Origin: Paraburkholderia sp041321145 | Lineage (GTDB): Bacteria > Pseudomonadota > Gammaproteobacteria > Burkholderiales > Burkholderiaceae | Direction of reading: 5' to 3' | NCBI RefSeq assembly: GCF_041321145.1 | Contig: NZ_JBGGWA010000004.1 | Location: forward strand, 1 to 64,000 | DNA length: 64,000 bases | Part shown: piece by piece, positions 53,445 to 62,177 of the stretch | Position numbering within the stretch: position 1 is the first letter of the stretch | How the letters are laid out: the number at the start of each line of letters is the position of its first letter | Made by a program: the position numbers and the translations under genes | The notes under the pieces: model-generated | Database searches by the model: none | What the model saw: the letters and a program-made list of their open reading frames with translations, nothing else | What the model was told of the DNA's origin: nothing

Positions 53445-53980
53445 GCCGAGGCCTTTTCCAAAGCGGCAGCCTCGCGGCGGCGGAACAGCGGCGACGCGTT
53501 CACCGCGCCCTGATACTGCACGCTGAATTCATCGAACGCCTTCAGTGCGTCGTCGAAGTCTTTGTCTTCACGCAGTGCGTAAGCGTCGAAGCCGCAACGG
53601 AACATGAACGCCAGTTGATCGCGCAGCACGTCGCCGATCGAGCGCAGTTCGCCCTTGTAGCCATAACGCTCGCGCAGCAAGCGGCCGATGCTGTAGCCGC
53701 GGCCATCGCGGAACACCGGGAAGTCCACGCCGATCAGCGCGATCTTGTCGAAGTCGCCGGCAATGTCCGCCGGTTCGCTATCCGGCGCGAGCCACACGCC
53801 GATATCAGCGGCGCGGCGCGAAGCGATCAATGCGTCGCGCTCAGCCTGCCACAACGCGAGCGGCACCAGTACTTTACCGGCCGGCAATTCATTTACTGCG
53901 GGCAGCGTGCCGTCTTCCGCCGGGCGCACAACCGTCCAGTCATCGTTGACGATCGCGCGATTCTTGATGATAGAAGCCAT
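53441..53980 (-). CDS. DUF934 protein of the sulfate-assimilation operon
   Basis: 179 residues, soluble, with conserved-looking WLAPDSEPADIAGDFDKIALIGVDFPVFRDGRGYS and LRSIGDVLRDQLAFMFRCGFDAY. DUF934 proteins commonly accompany cysI and cysH in beta- and alpha-proteobacteria. Their exact role is not established; an electron-transfer or assembly role for CysI or CysH is only a guess. It sits between cysI (22-base gap) and cysH (ATGA overlap). Confidence 0.85.
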   Translation of the reverse strand: MASIIKNRAIVNDDWTVVRPAEDGTLPAVNELPAGKVLVPLALWQAERDALIASRRAADIGVWLAPDSEPADIAGDFDKIALIGVDFPVFRDGRGYSIGRLLRERYGYKGELRSIGDVLRDQLAFMFRCGFDAYALREDKDFDDALKAFDEFSVQYQGAVNASPLFRRREAAALEKASA

Positions 53981-54002
53981 CTGTTCAGTATCCTTTTCGC
54001 GG

Positions 54003-55682
54003 TTACGCGTGAGCCGGTTGACGCGAGGCGTACACGCGTTCCTTGAACGGGGTGATGCCGATGCGGTTATACGTTTCGACGAAGCGCTCGCCTTCCTGGC
54101 GATTTTCCACGAACGTGTCGATCACCTTGCTCACCACGTCCGGCATTTCCTCCGCCGAGAACGACGGGCCGATCACGCGGCCAAGATGCGCGCCCGTGAC
54201 ACCCGAGCCCTGCTCGCCGCCGAGCGTCACCTGATACCACTCCGAACCGTCCTTATCGACGCCCAGAATGCCGATATTGCCGACGTGGTGGTGGCCGCAA
54301 GCGTTGATACAACCCGAAATGTTCAGCGACACGTCGCCGAGGTCGTACACGTAGTCGAGATCGTTGAAACGTTCCTGAATCGCCAATGCAATCGGAATCG
54401 ACTTCGCATTCGCGAGCGAGCAGAAATCGCCGCCCGGGCACGCGATGATGTCGGTCAGCAAGCCGATGTTCGGCGTCGCGAAACCTTGCGCCTTGGCCTT
54501 TTCCCACAGCGCGAACAGATCGCGCTTCTTCACGTTCGCGAGAATCAGGTTCTGTTCGTGCGACACGCGGATTTCGCCGAACGAGTACTCGTCGGCCCAA
54601 TCGGCGACGGCTTCCATCTGCGCATCGGTGGCGTCGCCCGGGGCGATCGTGGTCGGCTTCAGCGACAACGTGACCGACGAATAACCCGTCACCTTGTGCG
54701 GACGCACATTGCGCTCGACCCAGCGCGCGAACGCACGGGTTTCCAGCAAATGCTTTTCAAACGATGCGTCCGTATCAGCCAGCTTTTCGTACACCGGCGG
54801 CTGGAAGTACTGCGATACGCGATCCACTTCGGCTTGCGTCAGCGTCGAAGGGCCGTCTTTCAGGTGCTGCCATTCTTCTTCGACCTGCGCCGAGAATTTC
54901 TCCGGGCTCAACGCCTTCACGAGAATCTTGATGCGCGCCTTGTACATGTTGTCACGGCGACCGTAGCGGTTATACACGCGCAGCACGGCTTCGCTGTACG
55001 TCAGCAGGTGTTGCCACGGCAAATCGCGGCGAATGATCGCGCCGATGACCGGCGTACGGCCCAAGCCGCCACCGGCCAGAATGTCGGCCACCAACTCGCC
55101 TTGGTCGTTCTTCCTCAGATACACGCCCATGTCGTGAATCTGCACTGCGGCGCGGTCTTCCTTCGAACCCGACACGGCGATCTTGAACTTGCGCGGCAGC
55201 CAGGCGAATTCCGGGTGGAACGTCGACCATTGGCGCAGGATTTCGGCCCACGGACGCGGATCGACTGCTTCGTCGGGCGCCACGCCGGCGAACTGGTCCG
55301 CCGTGATGTTACGAATACAGTTGCCCGAAGTCTGAATGCCGTGCATCTGCACACTTGCGAGCTTGCGCAGGATTTCCGGCGTTTCCTCGAGCTTGATCCA
55401 GTTGTACTGGATGTTCGAGCGCGTCGAAAAGTGGCCGTAGCCGCGGTCGTGCTCGCGCGCGATCTGGGCCAGCACGCGCATCTGGTCGCTGCGCAGGTTG
55501 CCGTACGGAATCGCGATGCGGTGCATGTACGCGTGACGCTGCAGGTACAGGCCGTTCTGCAGACGCAGCGGACGGAACTCCTCTTCGCTCAATTCGCCCG
55601 ACAGGCGGCGGCGAACCTGATCCGCGTATTGCGCGACCCGCTCATCGACGATGGTCTGGTCGTACTGATCGTATTGGTACAT
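54003..55682 (-). CDS. cysI: Sulfite reductase hemoprotein subunit
   Basis: 559 residues from the ATG at 55682. Duplicated sulfite/nitrite-reductase modules are present. The siroheme/[4Fe-4S] cysteines are in CPGGDFC near 430 and SGCINAC near 478. STRSNIQYNWIKLEE and TSGNCIRNIT are substrate and siroheme contacts. It reduces sulfite to sulfide with six electrons. No cysJ flavoprotein is in the window, so the electron donor may be ferredoxin or another reductase. It heads the operon, divergent from cysB. Confidence 0.95.
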   Translation of the reverse strand: MYQYDQYDQTIVDERVAQYADQVRRRLSGELSEEEFRPLRLQNGLYLQRHAYMHRIAIPYGNLRSDQMRVLAQIAREHDRGYGHFSTRSNIQYNWIKLEETPEILRKLASVQMHGIQTSGNCIRNITADQFAGVAPDEAVDPRPWAEILRQWSTFHPEFAWLPRKFKIAVSGSKEDRAAVQIHDMGVYLRKNDQGELVADILAGGGLGRTPVIGAIIRRDLPWQHLLTYSEAVLRVYNRYGRRDNMYKARIKILVKALSPEKFSAQVEEEWQHLKDGPSTLTQAEVDRVSQYFQPPVYEKLADTDASFEKHLLETRAFARWVERNVRPHKVTGYSSVTLSLKPTTIAPGDATDAQMEAVADWADEYSFGEIRVSHEQNLILANVKKRDLFALWEKAKAQGFATPNIGLLTDIIACPGGDFCSLANAKSIPIALAIQERFNDLDYVYDLGDVSLNISGCINACGHHHVGNIGILGVDKDGSEWYQVTLGGEQGSGVTGAHLGRVIGPSFSAEEMPDVVSKVIDTFVENRQEGERFVETYNRIGITPFKERVYASRQPAHA

Positions 55683-55901
55683 TCGGGGACCCCAATTTTT
55701 TACGCAACACACGGCGCACCGGTTACGCCGCGGCCTGGATACAGGCGTTTGCCAGCTCAGGAGAGTCAGGGTTTAGACCTATCTCTCATTTGCTTATGAC
55801 AAATACAGATATCCATATTGAAAAAGATGGACAGATCGTAATAAACTCGCCTTATATTTCAAACGACTAAAAAATTCTTTTGATATGCGGAGAGGTTATA
55901 T
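55683..55901. promoter_or_regulatory. cysI/cysB divergent control region
   Basis: A 219-base, unusually AT-rich stretch around 55790-55895 separates the sulfate operon from its likely regulator. CysB sites are long and poorly conserved, so none is assigned. The cysB SD GGAGAGG is at 55889-55895. Confidence 0.5.
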
Positions 55902-56843
55902 ATGAACCTGCATCAATTCCGCTTCGTCCGTGAGGCTGTGCGGCAGAACTTCAACCTGACCGAAGCGGCCAAAGCCCTGTTTACAAGCCAGCCGGGCGTC
56001 TCCAAGGCGATCATCGAGCTGGAAGACGAGCTGGGCGTCGAAATCTTCACGCGGCACGGCAAGCGCGTGCGCTCCTTGACGGAGCCGGGGCGCATCATTT
56101 TGCAGTCCGTCGAGAAGATTCTGCAGGAAGTCGAGAGCCTCAGACGGGTCGGTAAAGATTACGCAGCGCAAGATCAGGGCAATCTGGTCATCGCCGCCAC
56201 CCACACCCAGGCGCGCTACTCACTTCCGGCCGCGATCGCCGAATTCAAGAAGCGCTTCCCCAAGGTCCACCTTTCAATTCTGCAAGGCAGCCCGACCCAG
56301 GTCGCCGAGATGGTGATCCACGACCAGGCCGACCTCTGCATCGCCACTGAAGCGATCGCTAACTACAAGGAACTGGTCTCGCTGCCCTGCTTCCAGTGGC
56401 ACCACGTCGCCGTGATGCAGCCGGATCACCCGCTGCTCGACCGCAAACTTTTGTCGCTGGATGATCTGAGCCAATATCCGCTGATTACGTATGACAACGC
56501 GTTCGCCGGCCGCACCAAGATCAATGAGGCATTCCGCCTGCGCGGGCTGCATCCGGACATCGTGCTCGAAGCGATCGACGCGGACGTTATCAAGACCTAC
56601 GTCGAACTGGGTCTCGGCGTCGGCATCATGGCCGATATCGCGTTCAACGCCGAGCGCGACCGCCATCTGCGGGCGATGCCGGTCGGCCACCTGTTCGGCA
56701 GCAATGTGACGCGGGTCGCGCTGAAACAGGGCGCCTATCTGCGCAGCTACGTGTATACGCTCGTCGAGTTACTGTCGCCGAGCATGAACCGCAAGCTGAT
56801 CGAACAGGCGCTTAAAGGCGAACACGAAACCTACGAACTTTGA
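55902..56843 (+). CDS. cysB: CysB-type LysR regulator of sulfur assimilation
   Basis: 313 residues. MNLHQFRFVREAVRQNFNLTEAAKALFTSQPGVSKAIIELEDELG (given here as the first ~45 residues) is the CysB/Cbl helix-turn-helix; the effector domain has TTHTQARYSLP-like AATHTQARYSLP and GSPTQVAEMV, the sulfate/acetylserine pocket loops. It likely activates cysI-cysN in response to O- or N-acetylserine. Cbl-type regulators are closely similar, so the name rests on position beside the cys operon. Confidence 0.9.
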   Translation: MNLHQFRFVREAVRQNFNLTEAAKALFTSQPGVSKAIIELEDELGVEIFTRHGKRVRSLTEPGRIILQSVEKILQEVESLRRVGKDYAAQDQGNLVIAATHTQARYSLPAAIAEFKKRFPKVHLSILQGSPTQVAEMVIHDQADLCIATEAIANYKELVSLPCFQWHHVAVMQPDHPLLDRKLLSLDDLSQYPLITYDNAFAGRTKINEAFRLRGLHPDIVLEAIDADVIKTYVELGLGVGIMADIAFNAERDRHLRAMPVGHLFGSNVTRVALKQGAYLRSYVYTLVELLSPSMNRKLIEQALKGEHETYEL

Positions 56844-56874
56844 CATCCCCACGCCTCACGTTAGGAGACCCTCG

Positions 56875-58035
56875 ATGACGTCGCATAAAAATAAACTTCG
56901 CGGCCTGGCCGCTCTCGGCGCGCTCTTGCTCGCCACCGCAGCACAGGCCGACATCAAGGTCGGCATCGATCTGTCGAGTACCGGCCCGGCGGCCGTGATC
57001 GGCATCACGAGCAAGAACGCGATGCTGATGTGGCCGGCCACGATTGCCGGCCAGAAAGCGGACTACATCTTTCTCGACGACGCCTCCGACCCGGGCGCCG
57101 CAGTCCGCAACATCCGCAAGCTGATCAACGAGGACCACGTGGACGTGATCGTCGGCCCGAACATCACGCCGGCGGCGATGGCCGCGCTCGATCCGGTCGC
57201 CGAAAGCCAGACGCCGATGATCACGCTGATCGGCTCGGCGAGCGTGGTGGAGCCGCAGGAAGGCAAGAAGGTGTGGGCCTACAAGATGGCGCAGACCGAT
57301 AGCGCGATGGCCGACGTGATGACGCGCTACATGTCGAACCACAACGTGAAGACGGTGGGCTTCATCGGTTTCGCGGACGGCTACGGGGAGAGCTGGCTCA
57401 ACGAGTTCAGCAAGTTCGCGGCGCTGCGTCATATCCAGCTCGTCGCCACCGAGCGCTATAACCGGACGGACGCCAGCGTCACGGGCCAGATCCTGAAACT
57501 GATGGCCGCCAAACCGGACGCGATCCTGATCGCCGGCGCCGGCACGCCTACCGTGCTGCCGCAACGCACGCTGGTGGAACGCGGCTTCAAAGGCCCGATC
57601 TATCAGACGCACGGCATCGCGACGCCCGAGTTCATCAAGCTGGGCGGCAAGGACGTGGAAGACACACTGTTCCCGACCCAGCCGGTCGTGGTGGCACGCA
57701 CGCTGCCGGCCGATCATCCGGCGAAAAAGGCGGCGCTCGCCTTCGTCAACGAATATGAGGCGAAGTATGGTCCCGGCAGCGTGACCCAGTTTGCGGGCGA
57801 CGCGGCAGGTGTGTATCCGCGTTTGCAGGACGCGGTGGCGCGTGCATTGAAGACGGCCCAGCCGGGCACGCCGGCATTCCGCATCGCGTTGCGTGACGAA
57901 CTGGAGCACGCGCATGAACTGGTCGTGCCGAACGGCGTGGTCAACACGAGTCCGAAGGACCACGTCGGTCTGGATCAGCGTGCCAGCGTGATGGGCACCA
58001 TCAGGAACGGCAAGTTTGTTTACTTGAGCCAGTGA
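56875..58035 (+). CDS. Branched-chain amino-acid-type ABC transporter binding protein
   Basis: 386 residues. The signal peptide ends near AQA-DIKVG. The mature protein is a LivJ-type (Peripla_BP_6) binding protein: VGIDLSSTGPAAVIGITSKN, DDASDPGAAVRNIRKLI, VIVGPNITPAAMAAL. The SD TTAGGAG precedes the ATG. No permease or ATPase gene is adjacent, so it is an orphan. The ligand could be an amino acid, amide or aromatic acid. Confidence 0.88.
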   Translation: MTSHKNKLRGLAALGALLLATAAQADIKVGIDLSSTGPAAVIGITSKNAMLMWPATIAGQKADYIFLDDASDPGAAVRNIRKLINEDHVDVIVGPNITPAAMAALDPVAESQTPMITLIGSASVVEPQEGKKVWAYKMAQTDSAMADVMTRYMSNHNVKTVGFIGFADGYGESWLNEFSKFAALRHIQLVATERYNRTDASVTGQILKLMAAKPDAILIAGAGTPTVLPQRTLVERGFKGPIYQTHGIATPEFIKLGGKDVEDTLFPTQPVVVARTLPADHPAKKAALAFVNEYEAKYGPGSVTQFAGDAAGVYPRLQDAVARALKTAQPGTPAFRIALRDELEHAHELVVPNGVVNTSPKDHVGLDQRASVMGTIRNGKFVYLSQ

Positions 58036-58114
58036 GCCTTGGCATGCGCGCGCGGCGATTTCCGTCACGGACGAACCGCGCGCATCGCCAGTCCGTGAAG
58101 TCCGTCAGACCGCG

Positions 58115-58321
58115 GCAAACCACCAGACGATCTTCGGCATGCTGCCGCTCGCAGCGGCATTCGGCGAAGGCGGCGAGCAACGCGGGCCGCTCGGCCAGAC
58201 GGTGATCGGCGGCGTGATTACGTCGTCGATTCTGACGTTGGTGGTGGTGCCGGTGGTCTACACCGCGCTGGAGGATTGGGCGGATTGGCTGAGGCGAAAA
58301 TTGAGACGCAAGGCGCAGTAA
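58115..58321 (+). pseudogene. C-terminal remnant of an RND efflux pump gene
   Basis: The frame TIFGMLPLAAAFGEGGEQRG (from about 58127), then PLGQTVIGGVITSSILTLVV and PVVYTALEDW, matches the last transmembrane helices of RND transporters (the usual IFGMLPLA..VVPVVYT end). The preceding sequence in this frame does not continue the pump, and about 950 residues are missing. It is probably a deletion scar; expression as a 60-residue peptide from the ATG at 58139 is unlikely. Confidence 0.75.
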
Positions 58322-58380
58322 CGCGTGGTCGCAGCGAACTTGTTACAGTAGAAGTCTTTCCCCGATCAGCAGCCCCCATC

Positions 58381-58641
58381 ATGCGCACCACCCGAGCCAT
58401 CCACGCCGTCGAGCGGCTGAAAACCCGCAGCGGCAACCCGCAGTTCGCCGCGATCAGTCTGTCCGGCGGCCTGTTTTATCTGGTCGACAAATCGAGCGGC
58501 ACGGACAAGAAAGTCTCCGATCCGTTGACGCTCGACGACTTCGTCAAATTCGTCGACGGTTTCGGACCGGCCAAGCCGCGCAAGGCAAGCAAGCTCGATA
58601 TCGCGTTCGAAGAACAGCTTAAGAAGAGCAAGGGCGATTGA
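58381..58641 (+). CDS. Small conserved-looking protein of unknown function
   Basis: 86 residues from the ATG at 58381. It begins MRTTRAIHAVERLKTRSGNP, has a compact beta-rich middle (FAAISLSGGLFYLVDKSS) and ends in a lysine-rich tail (LDIAFEEQLKKSKGD). No known family is recognised. The in-frame extension upstream to 58276 overlaps the RND remnant region and is not supported. Codon use is normal, favouring a real gene. Confidence 0.55.
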   Translation: MRTTRAIHAVERLKTRSGNPQFAAISLSGGLFYLVDKSSGTDKKVSDPLTLDDFVKFVDGFGPAKPRKASKLDIAFEEQLKKSKGD

Positions 58642-58691
58642 GGGTCGGCACCCCACGCATTGAGATTGGCAGGATCAACGCCGCAACAAAG

Positions 58692-59813
58692 ATGAACACC
58701 ACATCCATCAGCATCGCACCCGCGCACAACCAGCCTGCGCTATCGAAGGGCCAGAAAGCATTCAACGCGCTGATCAAACAGATCGAAAAACGGCGCGCCA
58801 CCTTGACGGAGTGGGAAGCGTTCGGCCCCGCCTTTCAGCAAAAGTACGTTGACCAGCTCCTGCCGCTGATCCAGCAGATGAACGATCTACGGCTCAAAAT
58901 GGCATACCGTTTTGACGAAGTCGCAGAACGAAAAAGCATCACGCAGAGCGAACAACGCACGTTGTCGAAACTGATCGAGGAATTGACTGGCCGCTGTCTC
59001 GCGGATTCAGATGACGAGGCCATCAAGGCGCTGCACAACAAGCACAGCGGATTCGACTACGACACCGAGCGGGCAGAGGAATTCGAAGACATGCAAATGA
59101 TGCTGGAGTCGATGCTCGGCGGCAATTCGGCCGACCTCGACCTGAGCTCGCCCGAACAGGTTCTCGATCTTCTCTACGAGCGTATGGGAGGAGACGCCGA
59201 CGCCACGCTAGCGTCAGCCCGCCACGCGCGGACAGCGCAGCCGGATGCGAAGAAGACCTCGCGCAAGCAGGCGGCGGCCGAAGCGCGCCGCGAGGAAGAA
59301 GAAGCGCAACTCAGCCGCTCGATCCGGGAGGTCTACCGGAAACTCGCAAGTGCACTGCATCCGGATCGTGAAACCGACCCGCAGGAACGCGAACGCAAAA
59401 CCGCGCTGATGCAACAGGCCAACGAGGCTTACAGCAAGAACAATCTGCTGCGCCTGCTTGAATTGCAACTGGAACTCGAGCACATCGATCAGCACGCGCT
59501 CGGCAACCTGAGCGAGGAGCGTCTCAAGCATTACAACAAAATTCTGAAGGAGCAGGTTCGGGAACTCGACGACGAGATTCGCTTTGTCGAAATGGAGTTC
59601 AAGGAACGCTATGGGCTAAACCCGTTCGCCCGTAGTACGCCCAAGACGGCAATGCGCGACCTGACGCGGGAGATCGTCGACATCCAGTACCGGATTGCGT
59701 CAATGGAAAGGGACTTTCGGACCTTTGAAAGCGTCACGGTGCTCAGGGCGTGGCTAAGGGACGTGGAACGGCAAGGAAGGGCTTTTAGCCTGAGCGGCGG
59801 CGAGCCGTACTGA
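58692..59813 (+). CDS. J-domain-containing coiled-coil protein
   Basis: 373 residues from the ATG at 58692; a TTG at 58638 that overlaps the previous stop is the alternative. A helical N-terminal half contains acidic segments. The segment REVYRKLASALHPDRETD near 230-247 carries the HPD of a J domain, followed by MQQANEAYSKNNLLRLLELQ as helix III. A helical C-terminal ~110 residues follows. There is no G/F region or zinc finger. It probably recruits DnaK for an unknown client. Ribosome-site support is weak. Confidence 0.75.
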   Translation: MNTTSISIAPAHNQPALSKGQKAFNALIKQIEKRRATLTEWEAFGPAFQQKYVDQLLPLIQQMNDLRLKMAYRFDEVAERKSITQSEQRTLSKLIEELTGRCLADSDDEAIKALHNKHSGFDYDTERAEEFEDMQMMLESMLGGNSADLDLSSPEQVLDLLYERMGGDADATLASARHARTAQPDAKKTSRKQAAAEARREEEEAQLSRSIREVYRKLASALHPDRETDPQERERKTALMQQANEAYSKNNLLRLLELQLELEHIDQHALGNLSEERLKHYNKILKEQVRELDDEIRFVEMEFKERYGLNPFARSTPKTAMRDLTREIVDIQYRIASMERDFRTFESVTVLRAWLRDVERQGRAFSLSGGEPY

Positions 59814-59842
59814 ACACAAGGCCGGCAGCCCGCCCGCCGCGC

Positions 59843-60997
59843 TCAGCCGTTCGCCATCTCGTGCCACTGCCCGTCCGCCGCGCTGCTTGCCAACACTGCG
59901 TCGATAAAGCGCAAACCGGCGACACCGTCATCCACCGTGGCAAGCAGCAAACTTTCGGCAGGCAGCGGTCGGCCCGCATCCAATGCTTCTATCTGCAAGG
60001 CCGCATCCTTGTATAACTGCGCGAACGCTTCCAGATAACCCTCGGGATGCCCCGGCGGCACGCGTGTTGCATGCGCCGCGATCGCGCTTTTCACACGCCC
60101 TCGTGTCAGGCGTTCAGCCGAGCCACCCAGCGGCGTGAACCACAATTCGTTCGGATTCTCCTGATCGAAAGCCAGGCTTGCTTTCGTCCCGTACACCCGC
60201 AGACGCAGCGCGTTCTCCGCGCCGCTCGCCACCTGACTTGCCCACAGCATGCCGCGCGCGCCGTTCGGATAGCGCAGCATTGCCTGCACATGGTCGTCGA
60301 TACGCCGTCCCGGTACGAACGTATGCAACTCCGCCGATAGCGACGACGGCATCATCCCCGTGATGAATGCAGCGAGGTGATACGCATGCGTGCCGATGTC
60401 GCCGAGACAGCCTGCGGGACCTGCCAGAGACGGATCAGTGCGCCAGCCCGCCTGCTTGTTCGTGCCGCTCGTTTCTATCGGTTCAGCCAGCCAGTCCTGT
60501 GCGTATTCGACTTGCACGACGCGTATTTCGCCGAGGCTTCCCGATTCGACGAGCTCGCGAGCATGGCGCACCAGCGGATAGCCGGAATATGTATGCGTCA
60601 GCGCAAACAGCTTGTTCTTCTCACGAGCGAGCTTCGCGAGCGCCTCGCCCTCCGTCAACGAAATCGCCAGCGGTTTGTCGCACACCACATGGATGCCCGC
60701 TTCGAGAAAAGCCGTCGCCACCGGCGCATGCAGATAGTTCGGCGTGACGATCGCAACCGCATCGATACCGTCGCCGTCGCGAGCAGCCTCGGCGCGCGCC
60801 ATCTCGCGCCAGTCTGCGTAGCTGCGCGCGATACCGGCTTCGGCGGCGCTCGCCTGCGCGCGCTTCGGATCGGATGACAACGCGCCTGCCACCAGTTCGA
60901 AACGATCGTCGAGCCGCGCCGCCATCCGATGCACCGCGCCGATAAACGCGCCCTGGCCGCCGCCGACCATGCCTAACCTGAGTCTTCTTTGTGGCAT
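59843..60997 (-). CDS. Gfo/Idh/MocA-family oxidoreductase
   Basis: 384 residues from the ATG at 60997 (AAGGAG upstream). The Rossmann motif GMVGGGQGAFIGAVHR opens the NAD(P) domain. The family motif VVCDKPLAISL carries the lysine-proline of EKP-type enzymes, and GDIGTHAYHLA supplies the catalytic region. Members oxidise sugars or polyols such as inositol. It is the last gene of the sugar cluster; the isomerase gene lies 51 bases upstream on the same strand. Confidence 0.9.
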   Translation of the reverse strand: MPQRRLRLGMVGGGQGAFIGAVHRMAARLDDRFELVAGALSSDPKRAQASAAEAGIARSYADWREMARAEAARDGDGIDAVAIVTPNYLHAPVATAFLEAGIHVVCDKPLAISLTEGEALAKLAREKNKLFALTHTYSGYPLVRHARELVESGSLGEIRVVQVEYAQDWLAEPIETSGTNKQAGWRTDPSLAGPAGCLGDIGTHAYHLAAFITGMMPSSLSAELHTFVPGRRIDDHVQAMLRYPNGARGMLWASQVASGAENALRLRVYGTKASLAFDQENPNELWFTPLGGSAERLTRGRVKSAIAAHATRVPPGHPEGYLEAFAQLYKDAALQIEALDAGRPLPAESLLLATVDDGVAGLRFIDAVLASSAADGQWHEMANG

Positions 60998-61048
60998 CGC
61001 ACTCACTCCTTTGCGATTTACAGCAGGCAATTCGCGGTCGGATCGCAG

Positions 61049-62098
61049 TCAAATGCCAAGCACCCGCTTCAACTGCGCCGCATCCACGCCGCTGCCCGCG
61101 AAATCATCGAACGCATGGTCGGCCACGCGAATGATGTGCCGGCGGATGAACTCCGCGCCTTCGCGCGCGCCGTCCTGTGGATGCTTCAGCGCACACTCCC
61201 ATTCCAGCACCGCCCAGCCTGGAAAATCGTATTGCGCCATCTTCGAGAAGATCGCGCCGAAATCGATCTGTCCGTCGCCGAGCGAACGGAAACGCCCCGC
61301 GCGGTCGACCCAACCGCTATAGCCGCCATACACGCCCTGCTTGCCGTCAGGACGAAACTCGGCATCCTTCACATGGAACGCTTTGATGCGCTCGTGATAG
61401 ATGTCGATGAACGCGAGGTAGTCGAGTTGCTGCAGTACGAAATGGCTCGGGTCGTAGAGGATGTTTGCACGCGCATGCTGTTTCACCGCGTCGAGAAAGC
61501 GCTCGAAGGTCACACCGTCGTGCAGGTCCTCGCCCGGATGCAGTTCATAGCACACGTCCACGCCGGCTTCGTCGAACGCGTCGAGAATCGGTGTCCAGCG
61601 GCGCGCGAGTTCGTCGAACGCCGCGTCTATCAAACCTGCCGGACGCTGCGGCCACGGATAGAGATAGGGCCACGCGAGCGCGCCGGAAAACGACACGTGC
61701 GTGTTCAGGCCCAAACGCTGCGACGCCTTTGCCGCCAGCTTCATCTGTTCGATTGCCCATTGCGTGCGCGCCGCAGGATTGCCGCGCACCTGCGGCGCCG
61801 CGAAGCCGTCGAACAACATGTCATAGGCCGGATGCACGGCGACGAGTTGCCCTTGCAAATGCGTCGACAGTTCGGTGATCGTCACACCCGCATCTTCAGC
61901 AATCTCGCGCAACTCGTCGCAATACGTCTGGCTCGCCGCCGCCTGTTCGAGATCGATCAGGCGCGTATCGCACGGCACCTGAATCCCCTTGAAACCGAGA
62001 CTCGCGGCCCAGCCGGCCAGATGCGCGAAGTTGTCGAACGGCACCTCGTCGCCCATGAACTGAGCCAGGAAAATCGCCGGCCCTTTGATGGTTTTCAT
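61049..62098 (-). CDS. Sugar phosphate isomerase/epimerase (xylose isomerase-like TIM barrel)
   Basis: 349 residues from the ATG at 62098 (GAGGA upstream). AP endonuclease 2/TIM-barrel signatures include CYELHPGEDLHDG, NILYDPSHFVLQ and FHVKDAEF, carrying metal-binding His, Asp and Glu residues. Such enzymes act on keto-sugars or inositol derivatives together with Gfo/Idh dehydrogenases. The exact substrate cannot be read from sequence. It is cotranscribed with the neighbouring genes. Confidence 0.87.
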   Translation of the reverse strand: MKTIKGPAIFLAQFMGDEVPFDNFAHLAGWAASLGFKGIQVPCDTRLIDLEQAAASQTYCDELREIAEDAGVTITELSTHLQGQLVAVHPAYDMLFDGFAAPQVRGNPAARTQWAIEQMKLAAKASQRLGLNTHVSFSGALAWPYLYPWPQRPAGLIDAAFDELARRWTPILDAFDEAGVDVCYELHPGEDLHDGVTFERFLDAVKQHARANILYDPSHFVLQQLDYLAFIDIYHERIKAFHVKDAEFRPDGKQGVYGGYSGWVDRAGRFRSLGDGQIDFGAIFSKMAQYDFPGWAVLEWECALKHPQDGAREGAEFIRRHIIRVADHAFDDFAGSGVDAAQLKRVLGI

Positions 62099-62177
62099 CG
62101 TACGGTTCCTCAAGCGCTAGCGCGCTCGCAACGTCTATGCGCGACAGACGCCGCAAGCGTGCCACGGACGGTAACAA

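Noticed and set aside
53745..55799. 684-codon plus-strand frame opposite cysI
   Set aside because: Would run through the cysI promoter region and has only shadow-type composition.
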